Of a DNA stretch of 64,000 bases, positions 9,179-17,507 are shown one piece after another. The DNA comes from Dyadobacter sp. CY356 (GTDB taxonomy: Bacteria; Bacteroidota; Bacteroidia; Cytophagales; Spirosomataceae), in contig NZ_JAJTSZ010000013.1 of assembly GCF_021440195.1 (NCBI RefSeq), forward strand, positions 62,001 through 126,000, in the 5' to 3' direction. The position numbers and the translations under genes are program-made. Every line of letters starts with the position of its first letter. Position 1 is the first letter of the stretch. The notes under the pieces were generated by a model. The model was not told where the DNA came from. It worked only from the letters and a program-made list of their open reading frames with translations, and did not search any database.

Positions 9179-10258
9179 GTGGATTTACAACAATTAAGAG
9201 AACGGATTGATACACTGGACGACGAGCTCCTTAACATATTAAATGAAAGGATGGAACTGGTGAAAAGTGTCGGAGATTTGAAACGCTCTTCAAAATCAAT
9301 GATTTATCGTCCGGAGCGTGAAAAGCAAATTCTGGATCGTCTTGAAAAGAGAAATACAGGACTTCTGACACGTTCGGCCATTGATGCAATCTTTTTTGAA
9401 ATCTTTGCCGTTTCCCGAAATCTGGAATTGCCGGAAAGGATTTCTTACCTCGGCCCGGAGGGAAGTTTTACACATCAGGCAGCTGAAAGCCGTTTCGGGG
9501 GTATGAGTGAATATCTGGTATTGCCGACAATACATTCGGTTTTTGAAAGTGTGGAAACAGGTCGTGCCAAATTTGGTGTAGTCCCTATTGAAAATAATCA
9601 GGAAGGAATAGTTGTTGAAACCGCAGATTATTTAAGAGAAAAAGGCCTGACCATAGTTGCAGAAGTATTATTACAAGTTCATTTTACTTTTGCCACGCAG
9701 TCGGATTCTCTGAAAGATATCAAACGCATCTATTCAAAAGATATCGCGTTTCGTCAGTGCGGGAAATTTATTGGGGAATATCTTGAAGGGTTGGGCGTTG
9801 AGCTTATTCCGGTTGAATCAACATCAAAAGCAGCCAGGCTGGCTGCGAACGAGCCTGATTCAGCAGCAATTTGTTCATCCATATCTGCCCATATTTTTGG
9901 AGTGCCGATTTTATTTGACAACATTGAAGACAGCGATCAAAACCGGACACGCTTTTTAATTCTGTCAAAAGATGTATTGAACGAGAAAAGCGGTGATGAT
10001 AAAACTACCATTATCGCAAACCTTCCAAATACAAACCGTCCGGGTGTTTTGTATGAATTTTTGAAAGATTTTAACGACAGAGGAATCAACCTTACAAAAA
10101 TTGAAAGTCGTCCGTTGCGCGGAGAATCTGTTTTCCGTAACTGGTTTCTGGTAGAGTTTTTAGGCCATGTAAATGATCCGGGCGTTCAGGAGATCATGCA
10201 CAAATATGGAACGCACCTGAAATGGCTGGGAAGTTATGTAAGAGTTTCAGATTTATAA
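9179..10258 (+). CDS. pheA: Bifunctional chorismate mutase / prephenate dehydratase (P-protein)
   Basis: Converts chorismate to prephenate and then to phenylpyruvate in phenylalanine synthesis. Residues 1-85 are an AroQ chorismate mutase helix bundle (LRERIDTLDDELLNILNERM). Residues ~98-275 are the dehydratase, with ISYLGPEGSFTHQAA and the catalytic TRF motif in QNRTRFLIL. Residues ~283-359 are a C-terminal ACT domain containing the ESRP motif, which in the family mediates phenylalanine feedback inhibition. The start is GTG at 9179; no in-frame ATG fits the family N-terminus. An unusually good terminator follows. Confidence 0.95.
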   Translation: MDLQQLRERIDTLDDELLNILNERMELVKSVGDLKRSSKSMIYRPEREKQILDRLEKRNTGLLTRSAIDAIFFEIFAVSRNLELPERISYLGPEGSFTHQAAESRFGGMSEYLVLPTIHSVFESVETGRAKFGVVPIENNQEGIVVETADYLREKGLTIVAEVLLQVHFTFATQSDSLKDIKRIYSKDIAFRQCGKFIGEYLEGLGVELIPVESTSKAARLAANEPDSAAICSSISAHIFGVPILFDNIEDSDQNRTRFLILSKDVLNEKSGDDKTTIIANLPNTNRPGVLYEFLKDFNDRGINLTKIESRPLRGESVFRNWFLVEFLGHVNDPGVQEIMHKYGTHLKWLGSYVRVSDL

Positions 10259-10264
10259 TCAGGA

Positions 10265-10307
10265 AATAGAAAAGCCTGAATTTGTGACGAATTCAGGCTT
10301 TTCTATT
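10265..10307. terminator. Bidirectional intrinsic terminator
   Basis: A perfect 18-bp inverted repeat (10265-10282 with 10290-10307) around a 7-nt loop, followed by TTTTATTTTTTC. It separates convergent pheA and the 10308-12482 gene, whose stop codon begins immediately after the stem, so it probably serves both. Confidence 0.9.
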
Positions 10308-12482
10308 TTATTTTTTCAAAGTGCCGCGGTATAAAGCAGGCCAGTTTCCATAAAGTGATATGGATGTTTTTTGTCCATCAGGCAATCTTACCGTAAGCTT
10401 TCTGGTAGCTGTTGGAGATTGAAAACTATCCACACCCAACACAACAATTTTATTTCCTTTCACGATTGCAGAGACAAATGGCTCTTTCTTGTCCGCTACA
10501 ATGGCCGCCTGCCCTTTTTTAGGCTCAATCCAGCTTCCGTTCATTTCAAAAGCCAGATCCTGATTTGTTCCGCCAACAATTACATCTTCTACCTGTTTGG
10601 CCATCCAGTTTCCAAGTACATAAAATTCCGTCGGATAATCCCAGTACCTTGGTGCTTCACCATCCGGAATTGTTTTATTGAAAACCGAAATATTTGTCTT
10701 AGCGTCCGCAGGATACCATTCTTTACCCCAATCCATGGATTCTGGTGTGATACGGTAAGAATTTGCACCTCTGCCCGCTGGCTGACTATCATGCCAGATA
10801 TAATAACCATCAAACAGGATCAGCGAGAAAAGTGACATACTCAATGCCTGACTTGCCGGCATCATTTCAAGCTGGCCAAAGATAAGATCTCCTTTTGGGT
10901 TGGTCGTTTCCAAATGCCATGGCACCACCGGATCTTTATAAAGCGGCATATATCGGTTCCAGGCGTAAAATATAGATTTGTTCTTCTTTTGAAAAGGAAT
11001 CAGTTCGTTGATACGCAAAGAATGGATTGCCGAAAGTAACGTGAAATTATTAGGTGTATTTCCCTGTTCGTCCACACCAAAAGAAGGGCGCGGGTATACA
11101 TCCGTTGGAGAAACATTATATACATTTTGAAAACTGTCACCATTTGGTAAAACATCAAAATTGGTATGATTTGGAGCCGGATTTTCGTAATCTTTCAGAA
11201 ATGAACCCGGTTTTTTATCGTTCATCGTATTAAAATGCGGATTGGTATAAGCACTTCCTCCCCAATAATCGAAAAGATTCATGTTTGGGTTATTTTTTCT
11301 GATCTTTTGAGCAAACCAGATTAAGCGTTGTTTTACTTCCGGAGTATATATCTGATTCCAGAATTCAAAGTCAAAAGCATAAGCTCCGAAGCCAGGAACT
11401 TCGTTTCCCAGTTTTTCAACTTCTGCCTGTGACAAGCTTGCAAACCAATCCTGATTTTTATCCTGAAAATGACCCGGAGATGCGGTCCAATGCATTTTGT
11501 CGCTCGGGATATTTTTTTCCCAGGCCGGTAAATGTGTAATCCCCCGATTAAAATAATTTTGCGCAGGTACCCAGTTATTAAGCCGGTATTGCATCACCAG
11601 TTTCCCTTCAATAGGTTTAAATTCCGGGAAATCCGTATCAAAATGGACATTTATATCTTTTTTTGGTGCATACCAGACCGGAATGTCAATCCGCGTCAGA
11701 GTAGATTCTTCTTTTTGGGTAACACCATTCGGGCTGATCCAGATATTTTGCTGGCGCACGCTGCGGTTTTTTAAACTATTCCACCAGTCGTTATAAGGCG
11801 CGTCAATCCATTTGGCGGTTACATTATATAAATAACCAGGCTTTACTTCCACACCATTCTCCAATCCGGTTACCATAATATTATCAATCATGACAACATG
11901 CGTTCGGCCATCCTGGAAGTTGGCAAAATCTTTCAGGTAAATGCGGTTATTTTTAACAACCGGACGAACATCAAGCCAGTTGTCCTTGCTGCCCTGCCGC
12001 ACCCATTTGGACTCATCCAGAATCTGGGTTCTCAGGGAAATGTTGTAATTAAATTCTGCCTTTGTCTCACAACCGGGCTGTCCAAGACTGGATACTTTAA
12101 TTGAAGTCTTTCCTTCGTTTAAATTAATGTTGCTCAAAGTAAGCCAAAGGCCAAGCCGATGCGGCACTTTTTCAAATCGCTGTACTTTTCCGTTTTGAAC
12201 AATTTCAACATTATATGGCGCAAGTCCTCCTGCATTGGCTGCGAGTTCAAATTGCATTTCCTTACCAATTTGCCGATACCGCCGCACCGTCAGGTCACAG
12301 GCATTGGACGCAGAATCGATCGTGATGGCAACAGGCAGCTCCTCAGTCGGCACCTCTGTAAAAACTTTACCCTCCGACGGCCCATATCTTTGCCAGGCCC
12401 AGATACCCGCTCCTGAAAAAACCAGAAGAAGTGTACTGATCCAAATAATTGCTGATTTTGACAAAATGTTTTTTTTATGCAA
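10308..12482 (-). CDS. Membrane-anchored periplasmic or surface protein, unknown; possible glycoside hydrolase-like fold
   Basis: A 724-residue protein. A single hydrophobic helix at about 12-30 looks like an uncleaved signal anchor. Residues ~55-330 look beta-rich. The middle part (~350-600) carries alternating helices and strands with AYAFDFEFWNQIY, NLFDYWGGSAY, SIFYAWNRYMP and LILFDGYYIWHD, a pattern reminiscent of TIM-barrel carbohydrate-active enzymes with acidic residues at strand ends. A small beta domain ends the protein. I do not recognise a named family. The start is TTG at 12482; there is no in-frame ATG before the hydrophobic helix. It is a single gene convergent with pheA. The enzymatic suggestion is inference. 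Confidence 0.75.
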   Translation of the reverse strand: MHKKNILSKSAIIWISTLLLVFSGAGIWAWQRYGPSEGKVFTEVPTEELPVAITIDSASNACDLTVRRYRQIGKEMQFELAANAGGLAPYNVEIVQNGKVQRFEKVPHRLGLWLTLSNINLNEGKTSIKVSSLGQPGCETKAEFNYNISLRTQILDESKWVRQGSKDNWLDVRPVVKNNRIYLKDFANFQDGRTHVVMIDNIMVTGLENGVEVKPGYLYNVTAKWIDAPYNDWWNSLKNRSVRQQNIWISPNGVTQKEESTLTRIDIPVWYAPKKDINVHFDTDFPEFKPIEGKLVMQYRLNNWVPAQNYFNRGITHLPAWEKNIPSDKMHWTASPGHFQDKNQDWFASLSQAEVEKLGNEVPGFGAYAFDFEFWNQIYTPEVKQRLIWFAQKIRKNNPNMNLFDYWGGSAYTNPHFNTMNDKKPGSFLKDYENPAPNHTNFDVLPNGDSFQNVYNVSPTDVYPRPSFGVDEQGNTPNNFTLLSAIHSLRINELIPFQKKNKSIFYAWNRYMPLYKDPVVPWHLETTNPKGDLIFGQLEMMPASQALSMSLFSLILFDGYYIWHDSQPAGRGANSYRITPESMDWGKEWYPADAKTNISVFNKTIPDGEAPRYWDYPTEFYVLGNWMAKQVEDVIVGGTNQDLAFEMNGSWIEPKKGQAAIVADKKEPFVSAIVKGNKIVVLGVDSFQSPTATRKLTVRLPDGQKTSISLYGNWPALYRGTLKK

Positions 12483-12516
12483 AACTGAAAATTAACTGTG
12501 AATCGCTAAATATAGG

Positions 12517-13176
12517 TTACCACCAACGGTAAAACAAACCTATGGAAGTATTGAGTGATGAAATTCCGCTGGTGAGATAATCATATTTAAACGATGTTGC
12601 AGCGTATTTAACCCGTACATCAGCACCAAAAGAGCCGTCTTTCTTAAACAGAAATTTAGAACCAACGCCAACGCCGTATGTCGGGCGGATTTTCTGCCTC
12701 TGATCTGCCAGACTTCCGTAATAAACGGTGTAGTCAAGAATACTGCCTCCGGCACTTAGCTGAACATAAGGCTGAATGGCAGAACTTTTCGGTAAAAAAT
12801 GATAATTCACAAATGCCTGAATCGGATATTGAGATACAGTTCTGGTCTGAATGGCAGAAATTGTCTGATCACCTGACGTGTAAAGTGCTCTTGGCAATCT
12901 CTGTTTAAAATAAGAATATCCAATTTCACCGCCTATTGAAAAAGAATTTTGAAGAACCCATTCAAGAGAAATGGAGTAATTTTCAAAGGACGCTTTATCA
13001 ATATAATCATTTTTGAAAGACCCTATCGGTACAGCTCCCGTTAAACGTGCCGTTACAAGATAAGTGGTGTAACGGTCATATGGAGAGGGCAAGGTATATA
13101 ACTTCGGTGCTTGTTCCTGAGCAAAAGCGGGCGCAAAACCTGCTAAGAGAAAAGCAGCAATAATTAGTTTTTTCAT
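12517..13176 (-). CDS. Outer-membrane beta-barrel protein
   Basis: From the ATG at 13176 the protein is 219 residues and begins with a clear signal peptide, MKKLIIAAFLLAGFAPAFAQ. The frame stays open 13 codons further upstream, but that extension would bury the signal peptide and run through an inverted repeat, so the internal ATG is preferred. The mature part has alternating polar/apolar strands (FSIGGEIGYSYFKQ, FVNYHFLPKSSAIQPYVQLS, IRPTYGVGVGSKFLF) and ends SIGLFYRWW, with the terminal aromatic expected of barrels inserted by BamA. It resembles the generic outer-membrane beta-barrel domain (OmpX/OmpW size). Ligand unknown. Confidence 0.8.
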   Translation of the reverse strand: MKKLIIAAFLLAGFAPAFAQEQAPKLYTLPSPYDRYTTYLVTARLTGAVPIGSFKNDYIDKASFENYSISLEWVLQNSFSIGGEIGYSYFKQRLPRALYTSGDQTISAIQTRTVSQYPIQAFVNYHFLPKSSAIQPYVQLSAGGSILDYTVYYGSLADQRQKIRPTYGVGVGSKFLFKKDGSFGADVRVKYAATSFKYDYLTSGISSLNTSIGLFYRWW

Positions 13177-13232
13177 TTTGGAATAATGTTTTTGAAATAT
13201 TTTTTTTCTGATCACATCAGAAAAAAGCTTGT

Positions 13233-13838
13233 CTAGTTAATTTTAAGATATGCGGATTGATCGAAAACTGAATTGATCATCTCACTAAAATAATCAGTAT
13301 TTGCCAATCCGGATCCACGGATCTGGGCGTTCCAGATCACATTTAAGGTTTTGGTCGTCGCATTTGCATTTTTCAGATCAAGCATGGAAACGGACCAATA
13401 GCTTTCGCTTGTTTCGTAATATGAGTAATAACTCGGATAGCCATAACCGTAACCTCCATAAAAACCGCCATAATATGAAGAATAAGGCGTTGAGGCTACA
13501 TTCAAATATGTATTTGTGATTCGGGCTATGGTAATTCCAACATCAGGTTTATTGCTGGCAGCGACACAAGTGTAGCCCTGGCTTTGCATTTTTGCTATGA
13601 CGCTGGATAACATCTGCCTGTCCAGGTCGGTCAGTGCTGTTCCTGATCTGTCATCTTGTACAACAATGACGGAATCGGCGATACTAAAAGTCTTGAATTG
13701 CTTAAAATTTACGCTTTTATCAAAATTTGTAATGAAAACCTGAGAATCCAGATCAGTTAAATCGTTGACCGGATCTTTGGTGCAGGATGTAAGCCATATA
13801 GCGGCAAAAATGATAAGAAATGAAGCTTTTTTTAACAT
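13233..13838 (-). CDS. DUF4136-type lipoprotein
   Basis: A 201-residue protein with a lipoprotein signal peptide: a hydrophobic stretch followed by WLTSC, giving an acylated Cys at about residue 19. The body has the layout of DUF4136 proteins: an N-terminal FKQFKTFSIAD element, a central LDRQMLSSVIAKMQSQGYT helix, a Gly/Tyr-rich loop (YYGGFYGGYGYGYPSYYSYY) and a C-terminal WNAQIRGSG strand. Function of the family is unknown. It is probably lipid-anchored in the envelope and may be co-transcribed with the beta-barrel gene 56 bp downstream. Confidence 0.8.
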   Translation of the reverse strand: MLKKASFLIIFAAIWLTSCTKDPVNDLTDLDSQVFITNFDKSVNFKQFKTFSIADSVIVVQDDRSGTALTDLDRQMLSSVIAKMQSQGYTCVAASNKPDVGITIARITNTYLNVASTPYSSYYGGFYGGYGYGYPSYYSYYETSESYWSVSMLDLKNANATTKTLNVIWNAQIRGSGLANTDYFSEMINSVFDQSAYLKIN

Positions 13839-14162
13839 GATGATTATTTCTGTTTTTAGTCTTCTAATAACGAATTTTAAAAATGATCATTTTACTTTTC
13901 CGTATTTAACACATTTATTTTTTTATATAAGCCAAACACGTTTTATAATTATGACCATCAGGAACAGATTTTGGTTGTAACGATTTCAATAAAATAACAT
14001 TGGTAAATAAGTTTAATTCAGAGAGAATTATGTAGTTTGGGAGAATGAAATTCTTGATGCCGAACTTTATTTGAATTTGTCCCGTTCGTTGTTTTATTTT
14101 AGTAGTAATAAAAATTTATTACATAGCCTAAGTGTAATTTTCCGGATTCGAACCAATTATAT
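13839..14162. other. Intergenic region between divergent genes
   Basis: 324 bp of AT-rich sequence between the DUF4136 lipoprotein gene (leftward) and the DinB gene (rightward). It must hold both promoters. I see a 14-bp perfect palindrome AAAATGATCATTTT at 13880-13893, but it is AT-rich enough to be chance. No RNA gene or convincing ORF. Confidence 0.4.
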
Positions 14163-14723
14163 ATGGAAACAAAAGAAGAGATTTTAAGGATCATAGATGT
14201 ACTCAACGATACTTATGAAAGTGAAGAAGCCTGGTATGGCCCGTCCGTAGTAGAAGCTTTGCGGGATGTTACGCCAAAAATGGCGGAGCTAAGACTTAGC
14301 ACAAACACACATTCTATCGCAGAAATTGTATATCATATGACAACCTGGCGAATATTTACTGTGCGTAAAATCCAGGGTGATGCAGAATTCGATATAAAAA
14401 CAGAGGATAAGGACTGGAAAAAAATTCCTGTGGTGGACGAGTTTGAGTGGGAAGCCATTCAGATGGAGCTTAGCTTGTCGCAGGAAGAGCTTATTTCTGA
14501 ACTTGAAAAACTGGAAGATGATAGTTTCCTGGAGGAATTCGTGCCGGGAAGAGATTATTCTTACTACACCATGATACATGGTGTGATACAACATGACGTA
14601 TACCATGCAGGCCAGATCGGTCTGATCAAGAAGGCTTTAAAGGGAATGCAGCTGGAAGAGGAAGATGATTTCGGTGCATTTGATGACCGGGCAAATTTTG
14701 GTGGCAGCGACGATTATTATTGA
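14163..14723 (+). CDS. DinB-family four-helix-bundle protein
   Basis: A 186-residue cytosolic protein. The DinB/YfiT-like metal-site histidines are visible: HSIAEIVYHMTTWR near 50-63 and IQHDVYHAGQIGLIKKAL near 146-163, the spacing expected of the bundle that binds a divalent metal. The family includes thiol-dependent S-transferases and many damage-induced proteins of unknown role. The C-terminal ~25 residues are an acidic, Asp/Gly-rich tail. Single gene with a terminator downstream at 14852. Confidence 0.85.
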   Translation: METKEEILRIIDVLNDTYESEEAWYGPSVVEALRDVTPKMAELRLSTNTHSIAEIVYHMTTWRIFTVRKIQGDAEFDIKTEDKDWKKIPVVDEFEWEAIQMELSLSQEELISELEKLEDDSFLEEFVPGRDYSYYTMIHGVIQHDVYHAGQIGLIKKALKGMQLEEEDDFGAFDDRANFGGSDDYY

Positions 14724-14851
14724 TCCCACTTACAGAATATTTTGTATTTCTTAGAAACATAGTGTTAAATACTAAGAAAAAATTCTATTTTGCGTAATAA
14801 TTGAAGGTAGTATTCCTGGAATACATCTCTTTAATGGTGTGGATATATGTC

Positions 14852-14887
14852 AAAAAGCCATTCGGTTCATCGAGTGGCTTTTTTTAT
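14852..14887 (+). terminator. Intrinsic terminator
   Basis: AAAAAGCCATTCG and CGAGTGGCTTTTT pair around a 6-nt loop, followed by more T. The one non-Watson-Crick position is a U-G wobble only in plus-strand RNA, which supports rightward use after the DinB gene or after a short transcript starting near 14798. Confidence 0.85.
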
Positions 14888-14943
14888 GAAATGTCTGAAA
14901 TCTGTGCCACATTTGATAGATTTTTCAGAAAAACCCTTAGCGT

Positions 14944-15621
14944 ATGAAAATATTAGTTGTAGAAGATGAGCCAAAACTGGCTGGATTCTTAAAACGCGGT
15001 CTTGAAGAACAATCCTGGGAAGTTGAATTAGCTTACGATGGTCAGGTTGGTAAGAAAATGGCGTCGAATTACAGGTTTGATGTAATAATTCTGGATGTGA
15101 ATCTGCCATTGCTCAATGGATATGATTTGGCTAAACAGCTAAGGAACGACGGATTGGCGACGCCAATTTTGTTTTTAACGGCATTAGGTACTATTGATGA
15201 CAAACTGGACGGTTTTGAAGCGGGCGGTGACGATTATCTTGTGAAGCCTTTTGAATTCCGCGAATTGATCGCACGTATCAAAGTTTTATCCCAAAGAAAC
15301 AGTAATCGCGAGCAGTCAAGCCAGATATTGAAACTGGCTGATCTGGAATTAAATCTTGATGAAAAAGTAGCAAGAAGGGCTGGCAATCGCATCGACCTTA
15401 CTGCCAAAGAATTTGCTTTGCTGGAATATCTGATGAGAAACCGTGGCAGGGTGGTATCCAGAGTTGACATTGCCGAACAGGTGTGGGATATCCGTTTTGA
15501 TACGGGTACAAATGTTATTGACGTGTACATTAACTTTTTACGTAAAAAAGTGGATAAAGATTACACGACTAAATTGATCCATACGGTTGTTGGAATGGGT
15601 TATATTTTTAAGGAAGAATGA
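14944..15621 (+). CDS. OmpR/PhoB-family response regulator
   Basis: A 225-residue DNA-binding response regulator. The receiver carries the acidic pair E7/D8, the phospho-acceptor Asp51 (IILDVNLP), a Thr in FLTALG and Lys101 in LVKPFEF. The C-terminal winged helix (~130-225) has LTAKEFALLEYLMRNRGRVVSR and the recognition segment GTNVIDVYINFLRKK. It is closely similar to the regulator at 48170-48856 of the metal-efflux locus, so the two are paralogues of the CusR/CzcR type. The stop overlaps the kinase start by 4 nt (ATGA), so the pair is co-translated. A candidate binding array lies after the kinase gene at 17002-17039. Confidence 0.95.
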   Translation: MKILVVEDEPKLAGFLKRGLEEQSWEVELAYDGQVGKKMASNYRFDVIILDVNLPLLNGYDLAKQLRNDGLATPILFLTALGTIDDKLDGFEAGGDDYLVKPFEFRELIARIKVLSQRNSNREQSSQILKLADLELNLDEKVARRAGNRIDLTAKEFALLEYLMRNRGRVVSRVDIAEQVWDIRFDTGTNVIDVYINFLRKKVDKDYTTKLIHTVVGMGYIFKEE

Positions 15622-16988
15622 ACATAAAAACCCGTCTTACCTTACTGTTTACCATGTTGGTTGGTTCCATCATGGCTCTTTTCTGTCTGGCGATTTACTT
15701 CTTTTATGATCAGTACCGGGAAAAACAGTTTTACTCTTTCCTGAATGAGCGCGGGCAGACAATCGCACAGTTGGTGGAGGCTAGTAATGGGATAAGTAAG
15801 GCGGATATTGCAAAAATTGAAAAGGAAAATAATACCGTGTTGCTTGATGAAGAAATTACGATTTACAACGGTTCGGATTCTGTAATTTTTAATAGCGGAT
15901 CTTATGAGTTTATCCTTTCCCGTCAAATGCTGAACGAAGCGCGGAGTGGACGGGAAATTCATACCAAACATGAGAAAAAGGAAGTAATTGTTATACGACA
16001 TATTTTGCAGGATCACCGCAAACCCTGGGTAGTGGTTGCTATTGCTAATGATCACCTGGGCACAAATCAATTGCAGCGATTGCGGGAAATTTTAGTCATT
16101 GGCTGGCTTCTTTCTCTTGTTTTGGTGGGAGTGGCAGGCTGGCAATTTGCTACGGATGCCATAAAACCGGTTTCAGATATTATTGCTCAGGTAAATAATA
16201 TTTCAGCAGGAAACCTTCACGACAAAGTTACGGTGGGACGGGAAAAGGATGAACTGGCTTTGCTTGCCCAAACATTCAATCTTATGCTCAACAGGCTCGA
16301 AATTGCTTTCGTGGCCCAGAAGAATTTCGTTTCTCATGCTTCGCATGAACTGCGCACTCCGCTTGCTTTAATTATGAGTGAGGTTGAAGTGGCACTTATG
16401 AAATCACGGACAGGTGCTTACTATGAAGATGCTTTGAAAGGTATTCTGGAAGAAGTGAAGCAAATGAACGAGCTGGTGAGCAGGCTGCTGGAACTGGCAA
16501 GAACTGAGGAACATGCGTTTCGGGTTACGTTTTCCAAAATCAGGATAGACGAGGTTTTGTGGCAGGCACAATCATCGATCCAGCAAAAAAATCCGGGCTA
16601 TCAGGTACATATCAACTATGACCAGATTCCGGAAAATGAAGAAGAGTTACTACGTTATGGTGATGAAAGTCTTTTAAGAACTGCGTTTATGAATCTTATG
16701 GATAACGCCTGTAAGTATTCTGATAATCATAGTGTTAATGTATTTCTTGAAATTGATAAGGATCTCATCAAGATATCTTTCAAGGATGTAGGGATGGGTA
16801 TTGCCGCAGCAGAATTGCCATACGTTTTCGATACTTTTTACAGGAGTGCCACTACGATGAGCAAGGCCGGTTATGGTATAGGTCTGGCATTAACAAAACG
16901 CATTATTAACATGCAGGGCGCAAGTATTGAGGTGGAATCAAAAATTGGCCTCGGAAGTACTTTCACATTGAAATTCCCCCCTTTTTAA
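15618..16988 (+). CDS. Sensor histidine kinase partner of the 14944 regulator
   Basis: A 456-residue membrane kinase. Transmembrane helices lie at about 9-29 and 155-175 with a ~125-residue periplasmic sensor between them. A HAMP linker follows (~178-230), then a HisKA domain with SHASHELRTPLALI (phospho-accepting His near 243) and a HATPase domain with the N box NLMDNACKYSDN and G boxes GVGMGIAA-like DVGMGIAAAELPYVFD and GYGIGLALTKRI. The architecture matches CusS/CzcS kinases and the paralogue at 46751-48118. The sensed signal is not evident from the periplasmic sequence; no Cys/His/Met cluster stands out. Confidence 0.94.
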   Translation: MNIKTRLTLLFTMLVGSIMALFCLAIYFFYDQYREKQFYSFLNERGQTIAQLVEASNGISKADIAKIEKENNTVLLDEEITIYNGSDSVIFNSGSYEFILSRQMLNEARSGREIHTKHEKKEVIVIRHILQDHRKPWVVVAIANDHLGTNQLQRLREILVIGWLLSLVLVGVAGWQFATDAIKPVSDIIAQVNNISAGNLHDKVTVGREKDELALLAQTFNLMLNRLEIAFVAQKNFVSHASHELRTPLALIMSEVEVALMKSRTGAYYEDALKGILEEVKQMNELVSRLLELARTEEHAFRVTFSKIRIDEVLWQAQSSIQQKNPGYQVHINYDQIPENEEELLRYGDESLLRTAFMNLMDNACKYSDNHSVNVFLEIDKDLIKISFKDVGMGIAAAELPYVFDTFYRSATTMSKAGYGIGLALTKRIINMQGASIEVESKIGLGSTFTLKFPPF

Positions 16989-17433
16989 AGATTATTTCTT
17001 TTTAATTCGTTTTTAATTTGGCGTTAATCTGACTTTAACAAGGTCTGAGGTCATTTGTATCATAAAATTGCTCTAAGGCATTTTGTGATATGGAGGCTTA
17101 TGTTACAGCCAAATTTTTACAATGGCTTGTGTAGTTTCGGATATAGCATATTAGTTTCTGCTAATTATTGGCAAAGGATAGTCAGGCCGCAAGACTTATT
17201 GCCGGATTTTCACCAGAAGCTGTGCTATTATATCTGTAAAAGAACTGACATAATATATACCGGCAAAATAGTTGCCGCAGTTGATATATAACCATTTTAA
17301 CATGGATTGTTAAATGGGAAAACGAGATTGATAGTTTTTAAATGCTATCGTAGCTGTCAAATATCATTTTGGCGGCCTTTAAGATTCAACGCTTAACTTG
17401 TAATAAGTTAAATTGAGAGGTGAGTAGTAAGAC
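16989..17433. other. Long intergenic region without a convincing gene
   Basis: About 445 bp between the kinase stop and a terminator. It starts with a four-copy 11-bp direct-repeat array (listed separately). A 78-codon frame at 17055-17291 opens with TTG, has no ribosome-binding signal and an irregular composition, so I do not call it. An imperfect hairpin (CCATTTTAACA with TGTTAAATGG) lies at 17292-17317. The region may contain an unrecognised small RNA or the remains of a lost target operon. Confidence 0.5.
17002..17039 (+). promoter_or_regulatory. Direct-repeat operator array, TTAAT x4 with 11-bp period
   Basis: TTAAT at 17002, 17013 and 17024 and TTAAC at 17035, spaced exactly 11 bp apart. 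Tandem half-sites on one helix face with an 11-bp period are the usual binding pattern of OmpR/PhoB-family dimers. It begins 13 bp after the kinase stop. A TAAAATTG box (7 of 8 to TAnnTTTG) follows at 17063-17070, 23 bp beyond the last repeat. The likely ligand is the 14944 regulator (inference). Confidence 0.6.
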
Positions 17434-17470
17434 AAAAAATGGCCATCGGTTTTCGATGGCCATTTTTTTT
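17434..17470. terminator. Bidirectional intrinsic terminator
   Basis: AAAAAATGGCCATCG pairs perfectly with CGATGGCCATTTTTT over 15 bp around a 5-nt loop, with T and A runs on both sides. It ends leftward MscS transcription (stop at 17508) and any rightward transcript from the region after the kinase gene. Confidence 0.9.
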
Positions 17471-17507
17471 GATTTTCATGTTTTCCGCGGGTAAAACAAG
17501 AAACGGG

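Noticed and set aside
12517..13215. Longer start of the beta-barrel gene at 13215
   Set aside because: The extra 13 codons would precede a complete signal peptide and pass through an inverted repeat; the ATG at 13176 fits better.
13202..13226. 11-bp inverted repeat TTTTTTCTGAT/ATCAGAAAAAA between the beta-barrel and DUF4136 genes
   Set aside because: As a terminator the polarity is wrong on both strands: the T run opens the stem and the A run closes it, so no U tract follows the hairpin.
17055..17291. 78-codon plus-strand frame after the orphan operator
   Set aside because: TTG start, no ribosome-binding signal, irregular composition. Kept only as a possibility within the discussion of the operator.
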